A stretch of 64,000 nucleotides of DNA from Candidatus Competibacteraceae bacterium (GCA_016713505.1 JADJPA010000002.1:372001-436000), one strand, 5' to 3'. Shown: positions 17,686 through 26,987, counted from the stretch's first letter. Notes: generated by a model not told the origin, from the letters alone. Numbers and translations are program-made.

Positions 17686-18531
17686 TCACCAGCCGAAGCG
17701 GCGCAGGCCCCGCTCCAAGGTTTCCACCACCATCTGTCCGGTCAGGGTGGAATCCGGGGTGGAGCGGCCGGTGATGAAGGGGTAATCGACGATGACCGAG
17801 GTTTCCCGGCCGACGTTGCCGATGTAGCCGCCGTCCGGACCGGTGGCGTCGCGCAGGATGTATTCCAGCGGGTAGGGCGGCGGCCCCATGTTGAAATTCA
17901 GAAACTGGTTGTAGCGCTCCATGAAACCGGTGCCGTCCAGGTAGTCGTATTCCTTGCAATGGCCGGTGACCCGCTTGCCCCAGATGATGCTTTTGCGGTC
18001 GTTGAGATCGCGGGCGAAGGCCAGACAGGTCACGGCGTAACATTCCGCCGCCACCGGTTTGCCTTGGCGCAAGAAGCCGAAAATCAGCTCGTGGACCCGG
18101 TAGTTGTTGGCCATGTCGACCAGCGGGCCGCTGCCGCCGACCATCAACAAGGCGTCGTATTGGCTGAGCTGTTCCTGAGCGCGCGCCACCTCCCGGTAGT
18201 AGTTCTCCCACTGGCGCAACACTTCGGGGGCGCTCCAGTAAGGCTGCATCGGAAACCAGGCCGACAGGTTGATCGGGTTGTCCAGGCGCGGGTTGGCCGG
18301 ATCGTCGATGGCCTGTACCTTGGCCGCCATTTCCGGCGTGGTGACCGGCCGGCCCAGCGGCGGATCGACGAAGCTCGCATCCTTGCTGACGGTGATGGCG
18401 ACCGGCCGCTTGCCGGTCGGGGTGGCGAACACGGATTCGTAGCCGGCGGCGTCGAATACGTCCAGCGGGCCGATCAGCTCCTCGCCCCAAAAACCCCATT
18501 CCGACAACACGATCAAAATCTTGCGACTCAT
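17686..18531 (-). CDS. DJ-1/PfpI superfamily protein (Hsp31-like size)
   Basis: 281 residues, close to Hsp31/glyoxalase III in length. ILIVLSEWGFWGEEL opens the fold. The nucleophile-elbow cysteine is C164 in AAECYAV, where the usual following His is Tyr, so catalysis may differ from Hsp31. Relatives act as chaperones, glutathione-independent glyoxalases or amidases. GGAGG precedes the start. The next upstream gene encodes a second, shorter DJ-1 protein 4 bases away. Confidence 0.85.
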   Translation of the reverse strand: MSRKILIVLSEWGFWGEELIGPLDVFDAAGYESVFATPTGKRPVAITVSKDASFVDPPLGRPVTTPEMAAKVQAIDDPANPRLDNPINLSAWFPMQPYWSAPEVLRQWENYYREVARAQEQLSQYDALLMVGGSGPLVDMANNYRVHELIFGFLRQGKPVAAECYAVTCLAFARDLNDRKSIIWGKRVTGHCKEYDYLDGTGFMERYNQFLNFNMGPPPYPLEYILRDATGPDGGYIGNVGRETSVIVDYPFITGRSTPDSTLTGQMVVETLERGLRRFGW

Positions 18532-18535
18532 GAGT

Positions 18536-19180
18536 TCAAACCTCCGCGTTTAACGCCAAAATCTGCCGGGCGACCGCCTGGATGAAGGGTTCCACTACAT
18601 GCCAACTGCGACCGGTGACCAGATCGCCGTCCACCACCACCCCGCCGTTTTCCGCGTCTTGCGGGACGTAAATCGCGCCGCAGTTCAACACGTCCGCCAG
18701 CACCACCTCGTGGCAAATCACCTTGCGCCCCTTCAGCAACTCCGGGTACGGCGTCAGAATCCACAAGCCGTGGCACAGCGGTCCCTTGACGATGCGCCGG
18801 TTCCGCATGGCGCGGGCGAAGAACTCGACCGCCGGCGCGGCGCGGACCATTTCCGGGGCAATGAGTTGTCCCTGTGGCGGCTCGAAATAGCGCAGCCGGA
18901 CGCTGGTGTAGTTGGCCGCCATGATCACCGCCGCGTAGTCCTCCAGCGCGACGTGTTGGAAGTCGATGCTGACATCCAAGGTCTGCGGTGTTTGGCCCGG
19001 TTGTTCCACCTCGCCGACGAAGGTCTGTTTCGGCTGATTCCACAGCCGCGACATGAAGTGCACCTCCGCCCCCAGCGCGCCGAAGCCGTAGCGGTACGCT
19101 TCGATTTCGCCGGGCACGTACTGGCTTTCCACCAGCACCGCGATTTTTTTGCTCGCTAGCGGTTGAAGAGCCACGGTCAC
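18536..19180 (-). CDS. DJ-1/PfpI superfamily protein
   Basis: 214 residues. KKIAVLVESQYVPGE provides the conserved Glu (E18) and PLCHGLW the nucleophile C136 with H137, the classical PfpI C-H pair. This copy is therefore more likely to be catalytically active than its 281-residue neighbour. It starts with GTG at 19180, overlapping the stop of the AGE-like gene by the 4-base GTGA arrangement, so translation is coupled. The likely role is glyoxalase- or deglycase-like. Confidence 0.85.
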   Translation of the reverse strand: MTVALQPLASKKIAVLVESQYVPGEIEAYRYGFGALGAEVHFMSRLWNQPKQTFVGEVEQPGQTPQTLDVSIDFQHVALEDYAAVIMAANYTSVRLRYFEPPQGQLIAPEMVRAAPAVEFFARAMRNRRIVKGPLCHGLWILTPYPELLKGRKVICHEVVLADVLNCGAIYVPQDAENGGVVVDGDLVTGRSWHVVEPFIQAVARQILALNAEV

Positions 19181-21219
19181 ACCTTCTTGAGAAGCTTGGG
19201 ACGGAATTCCACGACGATGGGAGAACCGAGTTCTTCTTCCTCCAGGTCGATTTGGAAGTTGTCTTCGGAGAAGCTCGCGCGCGGTACGCCGTTGACTGAG
19301 ATTCCCGCGATCTCTATGGCGCCGGGAGCATAGAAATCCGGCAAGACATTGAGAGTGGCGCGCCCCGTCTTGGCATCCGGGCAGAAGAACAGGCAGAAAT
19401 TAGCGCCGTCCTCATCTTGATCGAGCACCGGACGCACGAAGGAACGAGTGTAGATATGGGCCAGATAATTCAATTCAAAGACGTGATAGCCGGAAACGGA
19501 ATGGCCGCCTTTTTGGCCATAAGCGCCTTCGATAATGGGGTGGCCGTTGTCGTTGACCCGAAAGAAGATGCCCCGGTTATCGTGATCCAAAAAGCAGGCG
19601 TTCCAAAAAATCTCCATTTCGCGCGCCAGCTCCAAATAACGGTATTCCTGCGTGGAGCCAAAGAGGATCAGATAAGCGAGAATTCCTTGCTCCTGTTGCC
19701 AGAAGTCTTTGGTATTACCCCAGGTGAATTCGATCGGCACGTTGGGCTGCGGCTCGCGTTCCACCGCATCGAAACAGCCGCCCCGGACTTGATCGAGGCC
19801 ATGAATGGCCATCGCATCGCCCAGTTTTTTCGCCAGATTCAGAAAATCGGTGGCATAAAGCTCGTGCTGTTGCGCTTGGGTGTCCCGGCCCCGGTCGCGG
19901 TCTTCTTCGGCCAAGACCCGGTAATAGCTCGCCACGCGCGTAAGGTTCCAGGCGATCTTCAAGTTATGGCCGACCACGGCGCGGTTTTGCTGCCAGCGCC
20001 AGTTTTGATCCGGGGTCCAATCGGCGTGAAAGCGTTCGTTGACGAACGGTACTTCGGGATTGGGGTCGGGGAATTTCTGCAGGATCAGTCGGGAAGTCGT
20101 GTCCAGAATCGTCCGACACGTGTTTAAAAACTCGCCGATTTCTTCCCAGCCTTTACCGCCGCGCGGCAGCGGGTCCAGCGCCAGAATCAGATTGACCAGA
20201 TAGGCGGGGATATGATCGCCGATGGAGTTCCAATTCTTGCGCGAGCGATTGTCGCCCAGTGCTTCGGTATCCGGCCGCAGGGTTGCGTAATCGATATGGG
20301 AGAAATAACCCTCCAAGCCACTAAAACCATTCTTGGGTGAATCTAAATAGAATCTTTGGAACGTGCGAACCGTGCGCTGAATATCTTCCAAGACTTCCCA
20401 ATCCTGAGTGATGCGGTAGTACTGCGCCAAACCGGCCAGCGCGTAGATTTGCTCGTAGAGCGGAATGGTGTCGCGGTCGTCCGGATTTTCCGAAGCCACC
20501 GCGATTTTCGCCCCTCGGTCGCGGATTTTGCGTTTGCCAAAGCTCCAGAAACAACTTTGTCCGTCGTGGCTTAACGTGCGGAAGGTGTAGCGTTGATAGC
20601 GGACGCCCGCCTTGGCGGCGCACAGATACCGCTCGTTGCCAGTCAATAAGTAAGCCGAGGAAAGCCCGTAGATCAGGCGGGATAAGGTCGCGCATTCCTG
20701 CACGTTATCATCCTGCATCGGCAAGCCGAAAATGTTGAGATTGGTTTGATAAAACTCGGCGAAGTCATCCATTTCATAGGTGCGGCGATCACCGAACAGA
20801 TCGTCCAGCCATTCGTCGGCCAAGCGGGAAATCTGGGTCAGCCACCAGTGCGATTCCTCGAAGATGTACCGTCCTTTCTCGTAATGGGGTAGGGTGACGG
20901 TACTGGCTTGGAATTGTTCCTTGCCTTGATGCGCCTGATAGATGCCGTAAATAATGACCAGCTCATCGGAATGAACGTATTTACGCACCAGCTCGGATAT
21001 GCCGCCGCCAGAATTGAAATCCGGGGGCGCGGGGACGCGATCCCGGCTGAGTTCATCCAAATTGCGCAATACGTTAAAGGTGGTCTGCGAGCTGGTCCGA
21101 ACCAGAAAACTGTCTCCGCTGCGGCAGCGCAGAGTAAAGCACGCCTCTTTGACGTTGACATCCGTGACCTTGCCTAACAGGGTCATGCTTTGCGAGAAAT
21201 ACTTCATGGGTTCTTTCAT
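19177..21219 (-). CDS. AGE-family (N-acylglucosamine 2-epimerase-like) protein with extra N-terminal domain
   Basis: 680 residues, longer than a normal AGE or cellobiose epimerase (about 400). Residues 1-120 form an OB-like beta-rich domain (FTLRCRSGDSFLVRTSS). An (alpha/alpha)6-barrel of AGE type spans about 130-570. The motif RAVVGHNLKIAWNLTRV resembles the histidine-containing GHxxExxWLL segment of epimerases, but the Glu is replaced by Lys. A beta-domain closes the chain. It is the first gene of the 21-kb cluster and has an AGGAG site. Sugar epimerisation is an inference; an altered or non-catalytic function is possible. Confidence 0.7.
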   Translation of the reverse strand: MKEPMKYFSQSMTLLGKVTDVNVKEACFTLRCRSGDSFLVRTSSQTTFNVLRNLDELSRDRVPAPPDFNSGGGISELVRKYVHSDELVIIYGIYQAHQGKEQFQASTVTLPHYEKGRYIFEESHWWLTQISRLADEWLDDLFGDRRTYEMDDFAEFYQTNLNIFGLPMQDDNVQECATLSRLIYGLSSAYLLTGNERYLCAAKAGVRYQRYTFRTLSHDGQSCFWSFGKRKIRDRGAKIAVASENPDDRDTIPLYEQIYALAGLAQYYRITQDWEVLEDIQRTVRTFQRFYLDSPKNGFSGLEGYFSHIDYATLRPDTEALGDNRSRKNWNSIGDHIPAYLVNLILALDPLPRGGKGWEEIGEFLNTCRTILDTTSRLILQKFPDPNPEVPFVNERFHADWTPDQNWRWQQNRAVVGHNLKIAWNLTRVASYYRVLAEEDRDRGRDTQAQQHELYATDFLNLAKKLGDAMAIHGLDQVRGGCFDAVEREPQPNVPIEFTWGNTKDFWQQEQGILAYLILFGSTQEYRYLELAREMEIFWNACFLDHDNRGIFFRVNDNGHPIIEGAYGQKGGHSVSGYHVFELNYLAHIYTRSFVRPVLDQDEDGANFCLFFCPDAKTGRATLNVLPDFYAPGAIEIAGISVNGVPRASFSEDNFQIDLEEEELGSPIVVEFRPKLLKKV

Positions 21220-22221
21220 GGTTTCTCCTGGGCTGCTTGCCTAAGAATGACTGCTTCTATCATTCTACCGACTCAAGCAGTTCGCAGATTGAATTGCATT
21301 AAGTTTTGCTTGTTATTGACTATAAGTTGGAAATCAATTTTTTCAAATAAGTCAGAAGTCATAGAACGAGTGACTTACCAAAAGCCATCAACTTATCAGT
21401 GCAGTAACAAATGACGCAGAAGATGTAAGCCACTATCGTGCCAATCATAAAGTAAGGAATTATAAAATGCCTTTCTGGGTGGTTATTTCTGAGTCGATAT
21501 AGCCGTTGATATATTTATAATGCCATGAAAATATTTAATTTTTTATATAAGCATCAGCGGTTGGCCAAAATTTAGAGGTTATTAGTTTTTTATTATTTCC
21601 AGTGAGAAAAGTAAAAGATTTTGTCTATTTTTCTGGCAAATTTTAAAAAGAATTACGTTTAATTAATTGCAATTAGAAACATTGGTCTTGAAAGACAGTT
21701 CAAATTGAACCTATCGTATGATTCAATTTGACCTGACGTGAAACAACTGAAACAATTGAAACGATTTAGTCATTTAGTACTATGACTAAAGTTATAAAGC
21801 GGAAGGCCTATACTCAATCGGGGCATTCGGTGCAAGAATCAAAATGCACTGAAAATACTGAAAAGTAACAAATTGCCGGTAGAGTTGCCGTTTCCGAGTT
21901 CGAGCCAGTTCGCTGGGAGCAAACCGGCTGTCCCGCCATCGGAAAATACGAGCCGATAACCTGCATCCTGCTCGATCCCGCGTCGCTCGCGGAGCCGGAG
22001 GCTTTGCAATGGAGCTATCGCTATGAGCCGGTTTAAGGTCTCGAATAATGAGCTGATGAGCCGTTGCAAAGGAATCGTGCCGTTCGGCGTCGGCCCGAAC
22101 AAAAACCGGGCTATTCGGGGCACGGGTACAATGCCAAGTCAGGGTATTGATCGAGGGCCGGCATTCGTTTTTACCGCAACCTGCGAATGGAGCTGGTTTT
22201 TGATGTTTCCGAGTAACCAAG
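21220..22221. other. AT-rich intergenic kilobase between divergent transcription units
   Basis: About 1 kb with no convincing gene. From roughly 21270 to 21800 it is strikingly AT-rich compared with the window. It holds A/T runs and near-repeats such as GAAACAACTGAAACAATTGAAAC. From about 21800 to 22200 the composition returns to normal, and short frames there do not resemble known proteins. It must contain the promoter of the minus-strand cluster and that of the plus-strand kinase gene. It could also be horizontally acquired or hold an untranslated RNA; no sequence evidence decides this. Confidence 0.6.
21765..21790. promoter_or_regulatory. perfect 9-bp inverted repeat (operator candidate)
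   Basis: TTTAGTCAT and ATGACTAAA form perfect arms around the 8-base spacer TTAGTACT. The arrangement resembles a dimeric regulator site and lies in the AT-rich gap upstream of both the cluster and the hybrid kinase gene. The cognate protein is unknown. Confidence 0.45.
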
Positions 22222-24315
22222 ATGAGCCAAGCCATGAACCCCGGTGACCGCGTTACGCAGGCTGAAATTCAGGCCGAGCTGATCGGCACTCTATTCCGCT
22301 CTATCCCAGTCGCCATTGCGGTTCATGTGGTGTCGAGCACCGTCTTGGTGTTCATGCTGTGGGATAAGGCGGCGCGCGATCGTTTGTCGGTTTGGCTGGC
22401 GGTGCTTTACGGGTTGGCGGCGGTGCGCTGGCTGTTGATGCGCGCGTATCAGCGGCGCCGGCCGGCGGTGGAAGCGATACCTCCCTGGGGGCGGGCCGCC
22501 GCCGCGCTATCTTGGGCTTTTGGCCTGGCGTGGGGTGCCGTGCCGGTTTTGTTCTTGGACCCGGCGCAACCGCTCAACCTCATCATCATCACCGTGATGC
22601 TGGTGGTCTTGAACGCTCAGGCGCTGATGGCGGTGGTGTCTTATCCGCCGGCCTATCTGGCCTCGGCGCTGACCTTGCTGTCGCTGGCGGCGGTCCTGAT
22701 CCTGCGGGCCGGCGCGGCGGGCGCGGATGTCGCGCTGCTGGTGAGTCTGAATCTGGCGGCGAGCTTGTTCTATGCCAGAAACGTCTACAAAACGCTTAAC
22801 CGCTCCTTACAGCTTCGCTTCGAGAACGCCGCGCTGCGGCGGGAAACCGAGGAAAAATCCGCCTTGCTGGAAACGACGCTGCAAAACATCCAACAGGGTA
22901 TCAGCTTGATCGATCATGAAGGCCGGCTGCGGATGTGGAACCGGCAATGGCTGAATTTGCTCGATCTGGATGAGCGCAGCCCGCACGCGGGTCAGTCGTT
23001 TAGCGCGGTTTTGAACGCCGCCGACCCGCCGCTGGCGCTGCCGTCAACGGGGCAACTAGAGTACCGGCGCGCGGATGGCGCGATCATCGAGATCCGCCAA
23101 AGCGCCCTGACCGACGGCAGCCAGATTTTCACCTATACCGACATCAGCGAACTCAAGCGCCGCGAGGAGATTCTGAACACCGCTCGCCAGGGAGCGGAGC
23201 AGGCCAACGCGGCCAAGACCCGGTTTCTGGCGACCGCCAGCCACGACTTGCGCCAGCCCATCCACGCGCTGGGCCTGTTTTTCGCCAACCTGGCGGATCG
23301 GGTCCGCAATGCCGAGACCGAGCCCTTGATCGGGCAGATCGAGGAGTCCATCGCCGCCATCGACGGTATGCTCAACGCCTTGCTGGATATTTCCAAACTG
23401 GACGCCGGGGTGATCCGCCCGCATATCGGGCCCGTGGCGGTGGCCGAACTGTTCAAACGGCTAGATGCCGAATATCAGCCGCTGGCGCGGGAAACCGCCA
23501 ACAGCTTGCGGGTGCGGCTCAGCCGGGCCATCGTCCAGACCGATCTGGCGATGCTGGAACGCATCTTGCGAAATTTGCTGGCCAACGCCTTGCGCTATAC
23601 CAGCAACGGCCGCGTCCTGGTCGGCGCCCGCTGCCGCGCCGGCCAGCTGCGGATCGAAGTGCACGATACCGGCTCCGGCATTCCGGCGGACCAGCTGGAA
23701 GCGATCTTTTGGGAGTTCCACCAGTTGGGCAACCCGGAGCGCGACCGCCATCAGGGCTTGGGTTTGGGCTTGGGTTTGGCCATCGTCAAGCGCTTGGCCG
23801 CGCTGCTGGGCTATCCCATCACCGTCCGCTCGCGGCTGGGGCGGGGGTCCTGTTTTACCATCGCGCCGCCGCTTGCCGAGCGCTCCGCCTGTTACCCCTC
23901 GCCCGCGTCGGCGGCGGTTCCCGGCCGCGAGTTGCAGGGACGACGGGTGCTGGTGCTGGACGACGACAGCCCGGTATTGGAAGCGATGAGCGGACTGCTG
24001 GGGCGGTGGGGTTGCGCCGTCATCAAGGCGCTTTCGCTGGTCGAGGCCCAAAACCAGCTTGAAAGCCAAGCGCCGCCCGAACTGTTGGTGGTGGATTATC
24101 GCTTGCGCGGCGAAGTCTCCGGGCTGGAAGCGGTGGCGGTCTTGCAAAAGAACCTGCGCCGCTACGTGCCGACGTTAATCATCACCGGGGATACCGACCC
24201 CGAACACCTGCGCGAAGCGGAGGCGAGCGGCTATCCCCTGCTGCACAAACCGGTGCAACCCGCCAAGCTGCGCTCGGCCGTGCGCCATCTGATCCGCGCC
24301 AACGAGCGTGAATGA
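22222..24315 (+). CDS. membrane-bound hybrid sensor histidine kinase
   Basis: 697 residues: about five or six transmembrane helices (27-190), a PAS domain (about 215-310), HisKA with H341 in ATASHDLRQP, an HATPase with DTGSGIP and GLGLGLGLA, and a C-terminal receiver with acidic pocket DDD and phospho-acceptor D625 in VVDYRL. The domain order matches RpfC- or NahK-like kinases that hand phosphate to LuxR-type regulators. Such a regulator is encoded convergently 30 bases away. ATG at 22222 or 22234 could start it; neither has a strong ribosome site. The input signal is unknown. Confidence 0.9.
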   Translation: MSQAMNPGDRVTQAEIQAELIGTLFRSIPVAIAVHVVSSTVLVFMLWDKAARDRLSVWLAVLYGLAAVRWLLMRAYQRRRPAVEAIPPWGRAAAALSWAFGLAWGAVPVLFLDPAQPLNLIIITVMLVVLNAQALMAVVSYPPAYLASALTLLSLAAVLILRAGAAGADVALLVSLNLAASLFYARNVYKTLNRSLQLRFENAALRRETEEKSALLETTLQNIQQGISLIDHEGRLRMWNRQWLNLLDLDERSPHAGQSFSAVLNAADPPLALPSTGQLEYRRADGAIIEIRQSALTDGSQIFTYTDISELKRREEILNTARQGAEQANAAKTRFLATASHDLRQPIHALGLFFANLADRVRNAETEPLIGQIEESIAAIDGMLNALLDISKLDAGVIRPHIGPVAVAELFKRLDAEYQPLARETANSLRVRLSRAIVQTDLAMLERILRNLLANALRYTSNGRVLVGARCRAGQLRIEVHDTGSGIPADQLEAIFWEFHQLGNPERDRHQGLGLGLGLAIVKRLAALLGYPITVRSRLGRGSCFTIAPPLAERSACYPSPASAAVPGRELQGRRVLVLDDDSPVLEAMSGLLGRWGCAVIKALSLVEAQNQLESQAPPELLVVDYRLRGEVSGLEAVAVLQKNLRRYVPTLIITGDTDPEHLREAEASGYPLLHKPVQPAKLRSAVRHLIRANERE

Positions 24316-24344
24316 TCGAAGGCACTGGGGTTGTGGCGTCGCCT

Positions 24345-25088
24345 TCAATCCGGTTTGGCCGCGGCGGCCAGCAAACCCAGCCGGGTGGCTTCAAGGACCG
24401 CTTGGGTTCGGTTGGCGGCTTTAAGCGCCCGCATGACGGCGGTGACGTGCAGCTTGACCGTCCCTTCCGCCACATGCAGGTGCTTGCAGATGCTCTTGTT
24501 GGATAAGCCCTGAGCCATCAGGCGCAAGACCTCCAGTTGCCGGGGGGTCAGCCCGTCGAAGCGGGCTTCTTCGGAAACGGAAGTTGGGTCGGGAGATCGG
24601 GCCGGTAGCGCGCGGGCGGCCGTGGTCTCGGGGCCGCCCGCTCCGGCGGCGGGGTCGACCGTTGCGTCCGGCGCGGTTGCCACGGTTTCCAGAACCGCCA
24701 GCAAGGCGGGTGGAATGTAGATCTCGCCGGCCATCACCAGACGCAGGGCCGAGACCATCTCGTGGCTGCTGCACGATTTTGGGATGTAGCCCATCGCCCC
24801 GGTTTTGAGCGCTTGGCGGACGGCGAGCGGTTCTTCGGAGGCGGACAGGATGACCAGAGGTACGGTCGGGCGCAACTCGCGTAGTTCCGGCAAGGCGGCC
24901 AAGCCGCTCGCGCCCGGCAAGGCCAGATCCAGCAAGATCAGGTCGAGGTCGTGATAGTGGGCGGCCATGCGCATGGCTTCCTGGGCGGTCGCCGCTTCGA
25001 TCACCACGGCGGTGCTGTCGAACTGTTTGAGAACGTGCAGCAGCGCTTCGCGAAATAGAGTGTGGTCGTCAACCAGAAGAATTCGCAT
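24345..25088 (-). CDS. LuxR/NarL-family response regulator
   Basis: 247 residues. The receiver domain has the acidic pair at D7-D8 and phospho-acceptor D54 in ILLDLALPGASG. An Ala/Pro-rich linker (about 135-175) leads to a GerE/LuxR helix-turn-helix (LTPRQLEVLRLMAQGLSNKSI) ending in a conserved VTAVMRAL helix. It probably activates transcription when phosphorylated. Convergence with the hybrid kinase at 22222-24315 makes that protein the likely partner. It is divergent from the OmpR-type regulator at 25238. Confidence 0.9.
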   Translation of the reverse strand: MRILLVDDHTLFREALLHVLKQFDSTAVVIEAATAQEAMRMAAHYHDLDLILLDLALPGASGLAALPELRELRPTVPLVILSASEEPLAVRQALKTGAMGYIPKSCSSHEMVSALRLVMAGEIYIPPALLAVLETVATAPDATVDPAAGAGGPETTAARALPARSPDPTSVSEEARFDGLTPRQLEVLRLMAQGLSNKSICKHLHVAEGTVKLHVTAVMRALKAANRTQAVLEATRLGLLAAAAKPD

Positions 25089-25154
25089 GGCTTGTCACCT
25101 GAGCGATACCCGATCAACATGCTCGGATATTTGCGGAGATCGGAGCGGTTTGGC

Positions 25155-25168
25155 GTCGTTCGAACGAC
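25155..25168. promoter_or_regulatory. 14-bp perfect palindrome between divergent regulators
   Basis: GTCGTTCGAACGAC is fully self-complementary and lies in the 149-base gap between the LuxR-type and OmpR-type regulator genes. The position suggests a regulator site controlling one or both. The binding protein is not known. Confidence 0.4.
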
Positions 25169-25237
25169 TAGACTGTGTTTAAACCAGGACCAGGACTGCA
25201 TCAAAATCTTTAGCGCCGCTGAGCCGGAGAAGGTGCC

Positions 25238-25960
25238 ATGAGCGATCAAGCACATATTGTAGTTGTCGATGACGAGCCCGAATTGCGGGAGATGGTCGAA
25301 GAATACCTGGTCAAGCAGGGTTTCAAGATCACGACGGCCGAAGATGGCCCGACCATGCGCCACATCGTGGCGGAACAAGCCGTCGATCTAGTGCTGCTGG
25401 ATGTCAAAATGCCCGGTGAAGACGGCTTGAGCTTGGCTCGCTTCCTGCGCGAGCATCACCCGGTCGGCATCATCATGCTGACCGCTGTCGGCGAGGTGGT
25501 CGACCGGATCGTGGGCCTGGAAATGGGTGCTGACGATTATATCAGCAAACCCTTCGATCCCCGCGAGTTGTTGGCCCGCATCAAAAGCGTGCTGCGGCGG
25601 CTGTCGCGGGCGGAGGCGGCTGAACGCGCTGCCGAGCAAGAGCTGGCCGGCATCCGCTTTGGCAAGTATGTGCTGAATCTGGAATCGCATCAGCTGTTCA
25701 ACACCGACGGTGAGGAAATCACCATTACCGGGATGGAGTTCGACCTGCTCAAAGCGTTCGCAACGCATCCCAATCGAGTCCTGACCCGCGATCAAATCCT
25801 GGACCTGGCGCACAACCGCAATTGGGATCCTTTCGACCGCAGCATCGATGTCCGCATTACCAGGATTCGACGCAAGATCGAAAAAGATCCCGCCAAACCG
25901 CAAATTATCAAAACGGTATGGGGCAAAGGTTACCTCTTCGTTCCCGATAAGGAGGAATGA
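25238..25960 (+). CDS. OmpR/PhoB-family response regulator
   Basis: 240 residues: receiver with DDE at 11-13, phospho-acceptor D55 in LVLLDVKMPGEDG and the conserved KPF, then a winged-helix DNA-binding domain (about 140-235) with RVLTRDQILDLAH and the RRKIE/VWGKGYLF hairpin. It controls transcription of unknown targets. The gene for a periplasmic binding protein starts one base after its stop, with that gene's GGAGG site inside this coding region, so expression is coupled. The hybrid kinase two genes downstream is the obvious partner. Confidence 0.92.
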   Translation: MSDQAHIVVVDDEPELREMVEEYLVKQGFKITTAEDGPTMRHIVAEQAVDLVLLDVKMPGEDGLSLARFLREHHPVGIIMLTAVGEVVDRIVGLEMGADDYISKPFDPRELLARIKSVLRRLSRAEAAERAAEQELAGIRFGKYVLNLESHQLFNTDGEEITITGMEFDLLKAFATHPNRVLTRDQILDLAHNRNWDPFDRSIDVRITRIRRKIEKDPAKPQIIKTVWGKGYLFVPDKEE

Positions 25961-25961
25961 T

Positions 25962-26987
25962 ATGCCATTCCGCACTGCCGTAAAGGTCACGAACCCTCAC
26001 TCTTGGCAGGGGCGCATCGGCGCGACCCGCTATCCGTCGAGCAAGCAGTGCCTCTGGCTCTTGCTGGGGATGCTTGCTGTTATCGGTGCCGCCTTCAGCC
26101 AAACCTATGAAGGTAAGAAAATCCTGTATATCAATTCTTACCATGTCGGCTATGAAGGAAGCGACCCTATCACCCAGGGCATCGAGGCTGTTTTAAAAAA
26201 GTATCCGATCGAGCTCCAGATCATTTACATGGATACCAAACGCAATCCCGCCGAGGATTTCAGTCAGGCGGCCGCGCTCAAAGCAAAGGCCGTGATCGAG
26301 GAGTTTCGGCCGGACGTGGTGATCGCCAGCGACGATAACGCGTCCAAGTATTTGATCATGCCTTATTATAAAGATGCCGAGCTGCCTTTTGTCTTTTGCG
26401 GAGTGAATTGGGATGCATCGGTCTATGGCTTTCCTTATAAAAATGTTACGGGAATGATCGAGGTGGCGCTGGTTTCGGAAATCTTCAGGCATCTTAAGAA
26501 ATACGCAAAAGGAAATCGCATCGGCTTTATTGCGGGTGATACTTTGTCCGAACGAAAAAATTTGGAATATTACATCAAACGCTTTGATATCGAGTTCAGC
26601 AAAATCTATTTTGCCACGACCTTCGAGGAGTGGAAACAAAGCTATTTAAAACTTCAGGATGAAGTCGATATGGCGATGATGACCAGCCATGTCGGTATTG
26701 TGGATTGGAACGATCAAGAAGCGCGAGCTTTTGCTGAAAACCATGTCAAGATACCGATTGGAACGGAGCACCGCTGGTCGATACCCTTCGCGCTGGTGGG
26801 CGTCGCCAAGGATTTTGAAGAGATGGGAACCTGGTCGGCTTACGCCGCGCTCAAGATTCTCGATGGCGTTGCGCCCAGCAAAATTCCCATTACCGCCAAC
26901 AAGAAAGGTCAACTGTTGTTTAATGTGAGAATGGCGGAGAAGCTGGGGATCGACACGGTTCCGCCGTTGGCGGAACTCGTTCGCTAA
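25962..26987 (+). CDS. ABC-type periplasmic substrate-binding protein linked to a sensor kinase
   Basis: 341 residues with a hydrophobic segment at about 28-45 ending AAFSQ, a plausible signal or anchor with cleavage. The mature part (ILYINSYHVGYEGSDPITQGIE, then DVVIASDDNASKYLI) matches ABC substrate-binding proteins of the LuxP/TrpX-like fold (PF04392). No permease or ATPase genes are nearby. Its position between a response regulator and a sensor kinase points to ligand sensing rather than uptake. The ATG at 25962 follows GGAGG; the longer open frame from 25848 overlaps the regulator and is rejected. Confidence 0.85.
   Translation: MPFRTAVKVTNPHSWQGRIGATRYPSSKQCLWLLLGMLAVIGAAFSQTYEGKKILYINSYHVGYEGSDPITQGIEAVLKKYPIELQIIYMDTKRNPAEDFSQAAALKAKAVIEEFRPDVVIASDDNASKYLIMPYYKDAELPFVFCGVNWDASVYGFPYKNVTGMIEVALVSEIFRHLKKYAKGNRIGFIAGDTLSERKNLEYYIKRFDIEFSKIYFATTFEEWKQSYLKLQDEVDMAMMTSHVGIVDWNDQEARAFAENHVKIPIGTEHRWSIPFALVGVAKDFEEMGTWSAYAALKILDGVAPSKIPITANKKGQLLFNVRMAEKLGIDTVPPLAELVR

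Noticed and set aside
15414..17774. Long plus-strand frames opposite the ThDP enzyme gene
   Set aside because: Low-information antisense translations; the ThDP motifs on the other strand are decisive.
21792..22235. 147-residue minus-strand frame at the edge of the AT-rich gap
   Set aside because: No similarity, no ribosome site, and it overlaps the start of the hybrid kinase gene; composition does not look coding.
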